The notes under the pieces are model-generated. The model made no database searches and was not told where the DNA came from. It saw nothing but the letters and a program-made list of their open reading frames with translations. Positions 19,271-28,798 of a stretch of DNA of 64,000 nt are shown here, one piece after another. A program made the position numbers and the translations under genes. The stretch covers positions 202,001 through 266,000 of the forward strand of contig NHTQ01000003.1 of the NCBI GenBank assembly GCA_002166865.1, given 5' to 3'. The stretch is from Rhodobacteraceae bacterium WFHF2C18 (lineage in GTDB: Bacteria; Pseudomonadota; Alphaproteobacteria; Rhodobacterales; Rhodobacteraceae). Every line of letters starts with the position of its first letter. Within the stretch, counting starts at the first letter, position 1.

Positions 19271-21679
19271 ATGAAATCACACTATCGCGTCGTGGTCATC
19301 GGCGGGGGCGTCGTCGGGGCCTCGGTCCTCTATCACCTTGCCAAGCTCGGCTGGTCGGATGTCTGCCTGATCGAGCGGTCCGTCCTGACCGCCGGGTCGA
19401 GCTGGCACGCCGCCGGCGGGTTCCACGCCCTCAACGCCGACCCCAACATCGCAGCCCTGCAATCCTACACCATCAACCTGCTGTCCGAGATCGAGGCGGA
19501 AAGCGGCCAGTCCGTCGGCATGCACATGACCGGCGGCATGACGCTGGCCGGCACGCCGGACCGGTGGGAATGGCTGCAATCGGCCTACCGCGTGTTCCAG
19601 TCCATCGGCATCGAGGACGTGCACCTGATCACGCCCGAGGAGGCGGGTGAACTCTGCCCCGTCATGTCCACCCATGGCATCCTCGGCGGCATGTGGGCCG
19701 AGCGCGAGGGATACGTCGACACCACCGGCACGGTCCACGCCTATGCCGGCGCGGCACGCAAGCACGGCGCCGAGGTGATCGAGCACAACCGCGTGCTGGA
19801 GCTGAACCAGACCGCCGAGGGCTGGGAAGTCGTCACGGAGAAGGGCACGATCCAGTGCGAGCACGTGGTCAACGCCGCCGGCCTCTGGGCCAAGCAGGTG
19901 GGGCGTATGGCCGGTATCGAGCTGCCGGTCAGCCCGCTGGCGCATCACTACCTGCTGACCGAAACCATTCCCGAGGTCGCCGCGCTGGACAAGGAAATGC
20001 CGCTGGTGGTCGACCTGGAGGGGTTCACCTACATGCGGCAGGACCAGAAAGGGATGCTGTTGGGCATCTACGAGATCAACCACCAGCACTGGATGATGGA
20101 CGGCGCGCCGTGGACCTACGGCATCGAGCTGCTGCAGGAAGATCCAGACCGGATCGAGAACGAACTCACCCTCGGCTTCGAGCGCTACCCGGTGCTGCAG
20201 ACGGCCGGGGTGCGCAACTGGGTCAACGGGGCCTTCACCTTCTCGCCCGACGGCAACCCGCTGGTGGGGCCCGTGCGCGGCAAGCGCGGCTACTGGTGCG
20301 CCTGCGCGGTCATGGCCGGCTTCCTGCAGGGCGGCGGCGTGGGCAAGAGCCTTGCCGAGTGGATGATCCACGGCGAGCCAGAGGCGGATGTTTTCGGCAT
20401 GGATGTCGCCCGTTACGGAGACTATGCGCAGAACAAGCAATACATCAAGGAAACGACCGGCCAGTTCTACACGCGCCGCTTCGTCATGACCTACCCCAAC
20501 GAGCAGCTGCCGGCCGGGCGGCCGCTGCGCATGTCGCCGGCCTATGCCGACATGAGCGCCGCCGGCGCCCGATGGGGGGCGAGTTACGGGCTGGAGTTGC
20601 CGCTCTATTTCGCCCCCTCGAAGGATTTCGAGGAAACGCCGACGCTCAAGCGCTCCAACGCCTTCCCCGTCATCGCAGAGGAATGCCGGGCCGTGCGCGA
20701 GGCCGCGGGCCTGATCGACATCTCCGGCTTCTCCCGCTTCGAGGTGACGGGCCCGGGGGCCGAGCGCTGGCTGGATCACCTCGTGGCCTCGAAGTTGCCC
20801 GGCCCGGGGCGCGCCCGCCTGGCCCCGATGCTGAGCGAGACCGGCCGGCTAAAGGGCGACCTGACGATCATGAACTGGGGCGACGGGACCTGGTGGATCA
20901 TGGGATCCTACTACCTGCGCGAATGGCACATGCGCTGGTTCGAGGATCACATGGCCGACGATGTGGGCGTCCGCGACCTGTCGGATACCGTCGTGGGCTT
21001 TGGCGTAATGGGGCCACGGAGCCTGGAGGTGCTGGCCCGCGTGACTGACGGGCCGATTGACGAATTGCCCTTCATGGGCTGCGGGACCTTCGATATCGGG
21101 CTGATCCGCGCAAGGGTCGGGCGGCTGTCGGTGTCGGGCGAGCGCGGTTACGAGATCCACTGCGCGGCGAGCGAGCACATCGCGCTGCGAAAGACGCTGC
21201 TTGAGGCCGGCGCGGATCTGGGGCTGCGGGAGGTCGGTTTCGGCGCGCTGCTGTCGCTGCGGCTGGAGAAGTCCTTCGGCATCTGGTCGGCCGAGTTCAC
21301 GCAGGGCTACACACCCGCGCAGACCGGAATGGACCGCTGGATCGCGTGGGACAAGGGCGATTTCATCGGCCGCGACGCCGCCCTGGCCGAGCGTGACGGC
21401 GACGGCCCCGACCAGATCACCGTCACCCTCGAGGTCGGGGCCGCCGACGCCGATGCCAGCGGGTTCGAACCCGTCTGGCAGAACGGGAAGCGCGTGGGCT
21501 TTGTCACCTCGGGCGGCTACGGCCACACGACCGGAAAATCGCTGGCCATGGCCATGATCGACCGGGGCGCGGCGGCCGAGGGCACCGATCTCACCGTCCA
21601 TATCGTCGGCGCCGAGCGGCCGGCCAGGGTCATCGCGCCCTCCCCCTACGACCCGCAAGGCAAGGCCATGAGGAGCTGA
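19271..21679 (+). CDS. Dimethylglycine dehydrogenase-like FAD/folate oxidoreductase
   Basis: An 802-residue flavoprotein that probably oxidises an N-methyl group and passes the one-carbon unit to tetrahydrofolate. The FAD site GGGVVG lies at 11-16. SSWHAAGG (His46) matches the histidine that binds FAD covalently in dimethylglycine dehydrogenase. The DAO domain runs to about 380. A GcvT folate domain fills the C-terminus (about 440-800, with FSRFEVTGPGAERWLDHL and SGERGYEIHC). GGGGAGG precedes ATG 19271. It overlaps the MttB-like gene by 1 nt. The exact substrate (dimethylglycine, sarcosine or another methylamine) is inferred. Confidence 0.88.
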   Translation: MKSHYRVVVIGGGVVGASVLYHLAKLGWSDVCLIERSVLTAGSSWHAAGGFHALNADPNIAALQSYTINLLSEIEAESGQSVGMHMTGGMTLAGTPDRWEWLQSAYRVFQSIGIEDVHLITPEEAGELCPVMSTHGILGGMWAEREGYVDTTGTVHAYAGAARKHGAEVIEHNRVLELNQTAEGWEVVTEKGTIQCEHVVNAAGLWAKQVGRMAGIELPVSPLAHHYLLTETIPEVAALDKEMPLVVDLEGFTYMRQDQKGMLLGIYEINHQHWMMDGAPWTYGIELLQEDPDRIENELTLGFERYPVLQTAGVRNWVNGAFTFSPDGNPLVGPVRGKRGYWCACAVMAGFLQGGGVGKSLAEWMIHGEPEADVFGMDVARYGDYAQNKQYIKETTGQFYTRRFVMTYPNEQLPAGRPLRMSPAYADMSAAGARWGASYGLELPLYFAPSKDFEETPTLKRSNAFPVIAEECRAVREAAGLIDISGFSRFEVTGPGAERWLDHLVASKLPGPGRARLAPMLSETGRLKGDLTIMNWGDGTWWIMGSYYLREWHMRWFEDHMADDVGVRDLSDTVVGFGVMGPRSLEVLARVTDGPIDELPFMGCGTFDIGLIRARVGRLSVSGERGYEIHCAASEHIALRKTLLEAGADLGLREVGFGALLSLRLEKSFGIWSAEFTQGYTPAQTGMDRWIAWDKGDFIGRDAALAERDGDGPDQITVTLEVGAADADASGFEPVWQNGKRVGFVTSGGYGHTTGKSLAMAMIDRGAAAEGTDLTVHIVGAERPARVIAPSPYDPQGKAMRS

Positions 21680-23229
21680 TGGAACAGGAAACCCGCAGCC
21701 GCACCAATCGCCGCCGCCGCACCCGTGGCGGCGGCGCGGGCGACGCCCCGAAACGCGAGGTCAACTATCGCCATTTGCGCAATCCCTTCCCGCAGATGGG
21801 CGTCTTCTCCGACGACCGGATCGCCGCGATGCACGACAGCGCGCTGCGGATACTGGAGGAGACGGGCATCAGGGTCCTGCTGCCCGAGGCGCGGCAGATC
21901 TTCGCCCGCGCCGGCGCGACGGTCGACGAGGACACCGGGATGGTCTTCATCGGCCGCGACATCGTCGAACAGGCCCTTGCCACCGCGCCCAAATCCATCA
22001 CCGCCCGCGCCGCCACGCGCGAGCGCGACCTGACGCTTGAACTGGGCGCGCTCACCTTCCAGTGCGGGGCCGGGGCGCCGCATGCAACCGATCTGGAACG
22101 CGGCCGCCGCCCGGGCTCCGGCCGCGACTTCCGCGAATTCGTGCAGATCGTGCAGCATTACGACGCCCTGCACATGATGCCACCCGTGGTCGAACCGCAG
22201 GATGTCGACACCAACGTCCGGCATTACTTCACGATGGAGTCGCAGCTGACGCTGTCCGACAAGCTGCCCTTCGTCTTCTCACGCGGCACCGCGCAGGTCA
22301 CCGAAAGCTTCGAGATCCTGCGCGACTTCCGCGGCCTGACCGACGACCAGTTCCGGGCCGACCCGCATTGCTATACCGTGATCAACACCAACAGCCCCCG
22401 CGTGCTCGACACGCCGATGGCGCAGGGGCTGATCGACTTCGCCCGGCACCGGCAGCTTTCCATCGTCACGCCCTTCACCCTGATGGGCGCGATGGCCCCG
22501 ATCACCGTGGCGGGCGCGGTCACGCTGTCCCATGCCGAGGCGCTGGCCGCCATCGCGCTCACCCAGCTCGTCAATCCCGGCGCGCCGGTGATGTACGGCA
22601 CCTTCACCTCGAACGTCGACATGAAATCGGGCGCCCCCGCCTTCGGCACGCCCGAGCATTTCAAGGCGTCCCTGGCGGCGGGGCAGATGGCCCGGCTGAT
22701 CGGCCTGCCCTGGCGCTGCGCCGGGGGCACGGCGGCCAACGTGAACGACGCCCAGGCCGCCAATGAAACCCAGTTCGCGCTCTGGGGCTGCCTCATGGCC
22801 GGGGCGACCACGATCATCCATGCCGCGGGCTGGCTCGAAGGCGGGCTGACCGTCTCTTACGAGAAGATCATCACCGACATGGAGGTGCTCCAGATGGTGG
22901 CCGAGATGTGCGCCATCACCCCGGCCGACCCCGACGAGATCGCGCTGGAGGCGCACCGCGAGGTCATGCCATCGGGCCATTTCTTCGGCTGCACCCACAC
23001 GATGGCGCGCTACCAGACCGAATTCTACCAGCCCCTCGTTGCCGACTGGTCGAATTTCGGCACATGGGAAGAAAACGGCCGTCGCACGGCCAGCGACCGC
23101 GCCACCGGCATCTGGAAAAAAATCCTCCGCGACGACCTGCGCCCCGCGCTCGACGAGGTCAGGGTCGAGGCCATGCACCGTTACATCGAAAAGCGCACCG
23201 CCGAAGGCGGCGCCCCCCCTCAGAGCTGA
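21679..23229 (+). CDS. MttB/trimethylamine methyltransferase-superfamily protein (non-pyrrolysine)
   Basis: A 516-residue member of the MttB (COG5598-type) family. The core is a TIM-barrel-like fold with motifs such as RILEETGIRVLLPEARQIFA (about 56-75), FQCGAGAPHATDLERG and MGAMAPITVAGAVTLSHAEALA. No in-frame TAG interrupts the gene, so it lacks pyrrolysine; such members include glycine betaine:corrinoid methyltransferases. The N-terminus is Arg-rich (TRSRTNRRRRTRGG). No corrinoid protein or its reactivator is encoded nearby, which leaves the methyl acceptor unclear. It is joined to the DMGDH-like gene by TGATG. Confidence 0.88.
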   Translation: MEQETRSRTNRRRRTRGGGAGDAPKREVNYRHLRNPFPQMGVFSDDRIAAMHDSALRILEETGIRVLLPEARQIFARAGATVDEDTGMVFIGRDIVEQALATAPKSITARAATRERDLTLELGALTFQCGAGAPHATDLERGRRPGSGRDFREFVQIVQHYDALHMMPPVVEPQDVDTNVRHYFTMESQLTLSDKLPFVFSRGTAQVTESFEILRDFRGLTDDQFRADPHCYTVINTNSPRVLDTPMAQGLIDFARHRQLSIVTPFTLMGAMAPITVAGAVTLSHAEALAAIALTQLVNPGAPVMYGTFTSNVDMKSGAPAFGTPEHFKASLAAGQMARLIGLPWRCAGGTAANVNDAQAANETQFALWGCLMAGATTIIHAAGWLEGGLTVSYEKIITDMEVLQMVAEMCAITPADPDEIALEAHREVMPSGHFFGCTHTMARYQTEFYQPLVADWSNFGTWEENGRRTASDRATGIWKKILRDDLRPALDEVRVEAMHRYIEKRTAEGGAPPQS

Positions 23230-23904
23230 ATGGGCAAGCAAGAGATGTCGATACTGCACCGCGACGATCCCGAGAAGGAACCGCTCGTCGGCCATGTCAA
23301 GGTCACGCGCGACGACTGGCTGAACGTCGCCCGCGACGTGCTGGTCAGCGACGGCGTGGCCGAGGTGAAGGTTCTGGCGCTCGGCCAGCGGCTCGACGTG
23401 TCGCGCTCCAGTTTCTACTGGTATTTCAAAAGCCGCAAGCACCTGCTCGAAGCGCTGCTCGACGACTGGGAGGCACGCAGCACCCGCAGCATCGTCACGC
23501 AATGCGGGCTGCCCGCCCGAACCATCACCGAGGCGGTCGGCAACTTCTTCAAGTGCTTTCTCAACCCCGACCTCTTCGACCGCGGCCTCGATTTCGCGGT
23601 GCGCGAATGGGCGCGCCGCGACGGTGCCGTGCGCCAGCGCATCGACCAGGCCGACCGCGAACGCCTCGACGCCGTGACCGAGATGTTCATGCGCCACGGC
23701 TTCACCCACTACGAGTCGGACGTGCGCGCCCGCATCCTCTATTACATGCAGCTTGGCTATCACGCGCTCGACGTGCGCGAACCCATGCAGGCGCGCTGCG
23801 ACCGGCTGGCGGGCTACCTGAAGGGGTTCACCGGACAGGAGGCGACGGAGGCGGAAATCGCCGTCATCACCGCCTACGCGGCCGAACAGGAGGGCCGTCA
23901 ATGA
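23230..23904 (+). CDS. TetR-family regulator of the demethylation cluster
   Basis: A 224-residue protein with an N-terminal HTH (DWLNVARDVLVSDGVAEVKVLALGQRLDVSRSSFYWYFKSRKHLLEALLDDW, about 28-80) and a helical ligand domain. The start codon follows the MttB-like stop directly; an internal ATG at 23245 is an alternative. It overlaps soxB by 4 nt (ATGA). Lying inside the operon, it is the likely regulator, probably acting at the inverted repeats at 19211 and 31655. Confidence 0.88.
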   Translation: MGKQEMSILHRDDPEKEPLVGHVKVTRDDWLNVARDVLVSDGVAEVKVLALGQRLDVSRSSFYWYFKSRKHLLEALLDDWEARSTRSIVTQCGLPARTITEAVGNFFKCFLNPDLFDRGLDFAVREWARRDGAVRQRIDQADRERLDAVTEMFMRHGFTHYESDVRARILYYMQLGYHALDVREPMQARCDRLAGYLKGFTGQEATEAEIAVITAYAAEQEGRQ

Positions 23905-25151
23905 CACGCTACTCGGCCTTCACCCTCTTCCGCGAAGGGCTGCGCGGCCAAAAGGGCTGGGGCCGGGCCTGGCGCTCGCCCGAGCCGAAAGCGACCTACG
24001 ACGCCATCGTGATCGGCGGCGGCGGCCACGGGCTCGCCACCGCCTATTACCTCGCCCGGAACCACGGCGTCACGAATGTCGCGGTTCTGGAAAAGGGCTG
24101 GATCGGTGGCGGCAATACCGGCCGCAACACCACCGCCGTGCGGTCCAACTACTTCTATCCCGAAAGCGTGGCGCTCTACGATCTCGCGCTGCGGCTCTAC
24201 GAGGACCTGTCGAAAGATCTGAACTTCAACGTGATGCTCAGCCAGCGGGGCATGCTGATCGCCGCGCACACGCCCATGCAGATGGAAATCTGCACGCGCA
24301 TTGCCAACGCCATGCAACTCAACGGCGTTGACGGGGAGCTGATCGGCGCCGAGGCGGCGGTGAAGCGCGCCCCGCTGCTCAACCAGGACCCGCAGGCGCG
24401 CTACAAGTGCATGGGCGGGGTATGGCAACAGCGCGCCGGCGTGGCCCGTCACGATGCCGTGGCGTGGGGCTATGCCCGCGCGGCCAGCGACATGGGCGTT
24501 GACATCATCGAGGGCTGCACCGTCACGGACCTGCTGGTCGAGGGCGGGCGGATCACCGGGGTGGAAACCGACAGGGGCACCATCCGGGCCGACCGCGTGG
24601 GGCTGGCCGCCGCCGGGGCGACGCCGGGACTGGCGGCCATGGCCGGCGTGCGCCTGCCGATTCACACCTACGCGCTCCAGGCTTTCGTATCCGAGCCGGT
24701 CAAGCCGATGCTGGACATCGTCCTGCTGTATCTCGGCACCGGCACCTATGTCTCGCAGTCCGACAAGGGCGAGCTGGTGATCGGCGGGGGGCTGGACCGG
24801 GTGCCCACCCATGGCCAGCGCGGCAACCTGCCCGCGCAGGAAACGGTGCTGGCGGGCCTGCTGGAGATGTTCCCCGCCTTCGCGCAGCTCAAGCTGCTGC
24901 GGCAATGGGCCGGGGTCGTCGACGTGGTGCCCGACAGCTCGCCCGTCATCGGCCCCGCCGGGCCGGAGGGGCTGTTCCTCAACTGCGGGTGGGGCACCGG
25001 CGGCTTCAAGGCGATCCCCGCGGGGGGTTGGCTGCTGGCGCACCTACTGGCCACGGGGGCGCATCACGAGATCAGCCGCCCCTTCGACCTCGACCGCTTC
25101 GCCCGGGGCCGCCTCATCGACGAGGCGGCGGGCGCGGGCATCGCCCACTGA
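23901..25151 (+). CDS. soxB: Sarcosine oxidase beta subunit
   Basis: The catalytic flavin subunit of heterotetrameric sarcosine oxidase, which demethylates sarcosine to glycine and forms H2O2 and methylene-tetrahydrofolate. The 416-residue protein has the dinucleotide site DAIVIGGGGHGLATAYYLA (about 34-52). ARHDAVAWGYARA (His184) is the region that attaches FMN covalently in this family. GCGWGTGGFKAIPA-like residues (NCGWGTGGFKAIP) lie near the end. ATGA overlap with the TetR gene; soxD follows 13 nt later. Confidence 0.94.
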   Translation: MTRYSAFTLFREGLRGQKGWGRAWRSPEPKATYDAIVIGGGGHGLATAYYLARNHGVTNVAVLEKGWIGGGNTGRNTTAVRSNYFYPESVALYDLALRLYEDLSKDLNFNVMLSQRGMLIAAHTPMQMEICTRIANAMQLNGVDGELIGAEAAVKRAPLLNQDPQARYKCMGGVWQQRAGVARHDAVAWGYARAASDMGVDIIEGCTVTDLLVEGGRITGVETDRGTIRADRVGLAAAGATPGLAAMAGVRLPIHTYALQAFVSEPVKPMLDIVLLYLGTGTYVSQSDKGELVIGGGLDRVPTHGQRGNLPAQETVLAGLLEMFPAFAQLKLLRQWAGVVDVVPDSSPVIGPAGPEGLFLNCGWGTGGFKAIPAGGWLLAHLLATGAHHEISRPFDLDRFARGRLIDEAAGAGIAH

Positions 25152-25164
25152 CAGGAGGACCGGG

Positions 25165-25431
25165 ATGCAAATTTTCACCTGCCCGTTCTGTGGCCCCCGC
25201 GAGGAGGCGGAATTCCACTTTGCCGCCGAGGCGGGCAAGCACCGCCCGCAACCGGCCGAGGAGACATCGGACGCGGACTGGGCCGACTACCTCTATTTCA
25301 ACGACGCGCCGCGCGGGCCGGCGCGCGAGGTCTGGGTGCATGTGACCTGTGGCGAGTTCTTCGTGATGACGCGCGACACCGTGACCCGCGAGGTCAGCGA
25401 CGTCGCACCCCTGCCGGGGAGGACCGCATGA
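25165..25431 (+). CDS. soxD: Sarcosine oxidase delta subunit
   Basis: An 88-residue zinc-binding subunit. Cys6 and Cys9 (CPFCG) with His59 and Cys62 (VHVTCGEFF) are the expected metal ligands. The DWADYLYFNDAPRGPAREVWVH core is typical. AGGAGG precedes ATG 25165, and the stop overlaps soxA by 4 nt. It contributes to the alpha-beta-gamma-delta complex rather than to catalysis. Confidence 0.95.
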   Translation: MQIFTCPFCGPREEAEFHFAAEAGKHRPQPAEETSDADWADYLYFNDAPRGPAREVWVHVTCGEFFVMTRDTVTREVSDVAPLPGRTA

Positions 25432-28280
25432 CCGGATGGCGCCACGATAATGCCGGGTCGTGTATCGACCGGGATCGGCCGGTCTCCTTCACCTTCGACG
25501 GGGCCGAGCTGGCGGGCTTCACCGGCGACACGCTTGCCTCCGCGCTGCTGGCCTCGGGCGTGCGGGTTCTGGGCCGCAGCTTCAAGTATCACCGGCCGCG
25601 CGGCCTGTGGGGCATGGGCGGCGAGGAGCCCAACGCGATCTTCGACATCACCGAGGATGGCGTGACAACGCCCAACATCCGCGCCACCACCGAACCGCTG
25701 CGCGAGGGCATGGCGCTGCGCTCGGTCAATACCGCGCCGGACGCCGCGCGCGACCGTGCCGGGGCGCTCGACATGTTGAGCCGGTTCCTGCCCGCGGGGT
25801 TCTACTACAAGACGTTCATGACCCCGGGCTGGATGCGGTGGGAGCCGATGATCCGGCGCATGGCCGGGCTCGGGCGGCTTGACCCCGGCCACCGGCCGCC
25901 GGCCGACACGCCGCAGACCAACGGGCGCTGCGACCTGCTGGTCATCGGCGCCGGCCCGGCGGGGCTGGCGGCCGCGCGTGCGGCGGCGCGGGCGGGCCGC
26001 GAGGTCTGGCTGGTGGACGAGGCCGACGAGATCGGCGGCAGCCTGCGCTGGCGCGGTGGCGAGATCGATGGCGGCGATTGGCGCGAGTTCGCCCGCGACA
26101 CGCGACACGCCGTATCGGCCGCGGGCGGGCGGGTGCTGACCGGCACGACCCTCTGGGGCGCGTTCGATCACGGCCTGTTCGCGGCGTGGGAACGGCGCAC
26201 CGGCGCGCCCGACCGGCACTGGCGCATCCGCGCGCGGGACACGGTGCTGGCCGCGGGCGCGATCGAGCGGCCCCTGTGGTTTGCCAACAACGACCTGCCC
26301 GGTATCATGTCGGCGGAGGCGGCCCTGCATTACCTCGCCCTGCACGGCGCGGTGGCGGGGCGGCGCATCCTGCTGGCCACCGGCAACGACGCGAGCTACC
26401 CGGTCGCCGCGGCGCTGGCCGGGGCCGGGTGCACGGTCACGCTCGCCGATGCACGCGCCACGACGCCGGACCCGCCCGAGGGCGTGACCGTTTTGAAGGA
26501 CGCACGGATCACGCGCGCGCGGGGGCGGCCGTCGGTCATGGCCGCCGCGGTCGGCGGCCGCCGGATCGAGGCGGACACGATCCTCGTCTCGGGCGGGTAC
26601 ACACCCTCGGTCCACCTGCACTGCCAGGCCGGCGGCAAGCTGGACTGGAACGCGAAGGCGGACTCGCTCGTGCCACGGCCCGACACCTCGCCGCTGCACG
26701 TGGCCGGGGCGGCGAATGGCAGCTTCGGCCTCGCCCGCGCGCTGGAGGAGGGGCACGCGGCCGGTGGCGGTACGGGCCCGGCCCCGCAGGTCGCCGCGGG
26801 CGACTGGACCCTGGGCGCCATGCGCCCCGACCCGGCGCTGCCCGGCCGGCAATGGGTGGACCCGCAGAACGACGTGACGCTGAAGGACGTGCGGATCGCC
26901 GCGCAGGAAGGCTATCGCTCGGTCGAGCACCTCAAGCGCTACACCACCCTTGGCATGGCTACCGATCAGGGGCGCAGTGCCAATTTCGCGGGGCTTGCGG
27001 CGATGGCGGCGCTGACGGGACGAAGCATCCCCGAGACCGGCACAACCACCTACCGCCCGCCCTTTTCGCCCGTGCCCCTTGGCGTGATCGCCGGCCCGCG
27101 GCGGGGCGATTTGTTCAACGCGCCGCGGCGGCTGTCGCTGGAGGCGCTGCACAGGGCGCAGGGCGCGGAATTCCGCGAATACGGCGGATGGCTGCGCCCC
27201 GCGGCCTACGGGCGCGGCGAGGAAGCAGAGCACGCGCAGGCCGAGGCGCGCGCCGCGCGTGACACCGTGGGTATCTACGACGCCTCCCCGCTCGGCAAGA
27301 TCGAGGTCATCGGCCCCGGTGCGGCGGACCTGCTGGATTACTGCGGCTACGTGCGCCTCTCGACACTCGAACCGGGGCGCGCGCGCTACGGCTTCATGCT
27401 GAACGAGACGGGCATCGTGCATGACGACGGCGTGGTGTTCCGCCTGGCCGCGGACCGGTTCATCGTGTCGGCCTCGTCCTCGCACGCCACCAGCGTGCGC
27501 ATGATGCTGGAGGAGGCCCGGCAGGACATCTTCGACCCCCGCCAAAGCTACATCCACGACGTGACTGCGGGGTTCGTCACGCTGACCGTCACCGGCCCCG
27601 CAGCGCGCGGCCTGCTGCGCGCGGCAGGTATACCCGAGGCGGTCCTCGACGATGCCACGATGCCCCACATGTCGGTAACGGAAACCACATGGAACGGACA
27701 CGCCCTGCGGGTCGCGCGGGTCAGCTTCACCGGCGACCGGTCGTACGAGCTGACGGTCGCCGCCCGGCACGGCGCCGCGCTGCACGCCGCGCTCGACGCG
27801 GCGCGCGCAGAGGTGGACGGCCGCTGGATCGGGATGGAGGCCGTCATGATCCTGCGGGCGGAAAAGGGGTTCATCCTCGTCGGCAAGGACACCGACGGGC
27901 TGACCATGCCGCACGACCTCGGCTGGACGGGCCCCCGGGACAAGCGCACCGACGAGTATCTCGGCCGCCGCGCGCTTTTCACCCCCGAAGCCAACCGCGA
28001 CGACCGCCGCCAACTCGTCGGGCTTGAAATCGCGGGTGACACGCCCCTGCCCACCGGCGCGCACCTCGTGCCGCCGGAGGGGGCGCGGCGCTCGCTGGGG
28101 TTCGTGACGTCCAGCTATTTCAGCCCGACCCTGGACCGGCCCGTTGCCCTGGCCCTGCTGGAAGGCGGCCGGGCCCGCATCGGGCAGGAGGTCGGGGTAT
28201 TCCACATGGGTGAAACGGCCCTTGCGCGGGTCTGCCCGGCCTGCGCGCTCGATCCGAAATGGGAGAGGCTGCATGCGTGA
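25428..28280 (+). CDS. soxA: Sarcosine oxidase alpha subunit
   Basis: The large subunit, holding NAD+, non-covalent FAD and the folate site. At 950 residues it is of normal size. The N-terminal ferredoxin-like part carries TFDGAELAGFTGDTLASALLASG (about 21-43). The Rossmann domain starts at LLVIGAGPAGLAAARAAA (about 170-187). The C-terminal GcvT-like domain runs from about 570 to 940 (GIYDASPLGKIEVIGPGAADLLDY; LTVTGPAARGLLRAAG). It accepts formaldehyde on tetrahydrofolate. It overlaps soxG by 8 nt. Confidence 0.96.
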   Translation: MTGWRHDNAGSCIDRDRPVSFTFDGAELAGFTGDTLASALLASGVRVLGRSFKYHRPRGLWGMGGEEPNAIFDITEDGVTTPNIRATTEPLREGMALRSVNTAPDAARDRAGALDMLSRFLPAGFYYKTFMTPGWMRWEPMIRRMAGLGRLDPGHRPPADTPQTNGRCDLLVIGAGPAGLAAARAAARAGREVWLVDEADEIGGSLRWRGGEIDGGDWREFARDTRHAVSAAGGRVLTGTTLWGAFDHGLFAAWERRTGAPDRHWRIRARDTVLAAGAIERPLWFANNDLPGIMSAEAALHYLALHGAVAGRRILLATGNDASYPVAAALAGAGCTVTLADARATTPDPPEGVTVLKDARITRARGRPSVMAAAVGGRRIEADTILVSGGYTPSVHLHCQAGGKLDWNAKADSLVPRPDTSPLHVAGAANGSFGLARALEEGHAAGGGTGPAPQVAAGDWTLGAMRPDPALPGRQWVDPQNDVTLKDVRIAAQEGYRSVEHLKRYTTLGMATDQGRSANFAGLAAMAALTGRSIPETGTTTYRPPFSPVPLGVIAGPRRGDLFNAPRRLSLEALHRAQGAEFREYGGWLRPAAYGRGEEAEHAQAEARAARDTVGIYDASPLGKIEVIGPGAADLLDYCGYVRLSTLEPGRARYGFMLNETGIVHDDGVVFRLAADRFIVSASSSHATSVRMMLEEARQDIFDPRQSYIHDVTAGFVTLTVTGPAARGLLRAAGIPEAVLDDATMPHMSVTETTWNGHALRVARVSFTGDRSYELTVAARHGAALHAALDAARAEVDGRWIGMEAVMILRAEKGFILVGKDTDGLTMPHDLGWTGPRDKRTDEYLGRRALFTPEANRDDRRQLVGLEIAGDTPLPTGAHLVPPEGARRSLGFVTSSYFSPTLDRPVALALLEGGRARIGQEVGVFHMGETALARVCPACALDPKWERLHA

Positions 28281-28782
28281 ACGCGACTGGACCAACCCCG
28301 CGCCCGGGGCCGGCGACAGCATCGAGGGACCCGGCGTTACCGTGCGGTGCCTCGCCCCCGGGCGGGCGGCCGTCATATCGGGCGGCCTGGATGCCGCGAT
28401 TGCGGCCCTCGCGCCCGGCGCAGAGATGATCGGGCTGCTCGGCACCTTGCCCGGGTCGAGGGCCTACGCCCTGCGCATCGCCCGCGACCGGGCGCTTCTC
28501 TGCACGCCCGAGCCGCTCGGCGCCGCGCCGGGCTGGCACGGGGACTACGCGCTCAGCGCGGCGGATGACCTGTACGTGCCGATGCAGATCGCGGGCGATG
28601 CCGACGGCACCTTCCTTTCCAGTTGCATGTCGGCGCAGGGCGGATCCCCGTCGGCCCTGACACTCTTTGCCGAGAAACCCTGCCTCGTGGCGCGGGTTGA
28701 TGAGCAGGCCGTGCGCGTCTGGGTGCCCCGCCCCGACACGGCAGAGGTCTGGACACGCCTCGCGCGGCTGTCCGGGGCATAA
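28273..28782 (+). CDS. soxG: Sarcosine oxidase gamma subunit
   Basis: A 169-residue subunit that resembles part of the GcvT fold and completes the soxBDAG set. The conserved end reads LARVDEQAVRVWVPRPDTAEVWTRLA in two blocks. ATG 28273 lies within the soxA end (8-nt overlap). The stop codon is inside a long perfect hairpin at 28763. Confidence 0.88.
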   Translation: MRERDWTNPAPGAGDSIEGPGVTVRCLAPGRAAVISGGLDAAIAALAPGAEMIGLLGTLPGSRAYALRIARDRALLCTPEPLGAAPGWHGDYALSAADDLYVPMQIAGDADGTFLSSCMSAQGGSPSALTLFAEKPCLVARVDEQAVRVWVPRPDTAEVWTRLARLSGA

Positions 28783-28797
28783 TCCCGGACAGCCGCG
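28763..28797. terminator. 14-bp perfect hairpin over the soxG stop
   Basis: CGCGGCTGTCCGGG (28763-28776) pairs perfectly with CCCGGACAGCCGCG (28784-28797) around a 7-nt loop. It includes the soxG stop codon and ends 1 nt before the convergent TRAP gene. No T-run follows, so it may act as a two-way terminator or as an RNA-stabilising 3' end. Confidence 0.65.
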
Positions 28798-28798
28798 T

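Noticed and set aside
21679-23229. Pyrrolysine in the MttB-like gene
   Set aside because: The frame has no internal TAG, and no pylS, pylT or pylBCD gene is in the window.
25293-28445. A very long open frame antisense to soxD, soxA and soxG
   Set aside because: It mirrors the codon structure of soxA in high-G+C DNA, its translation is low-complexity Arg/Gly/Ala/His-rich with no domain, and it lacks a ribosome site.
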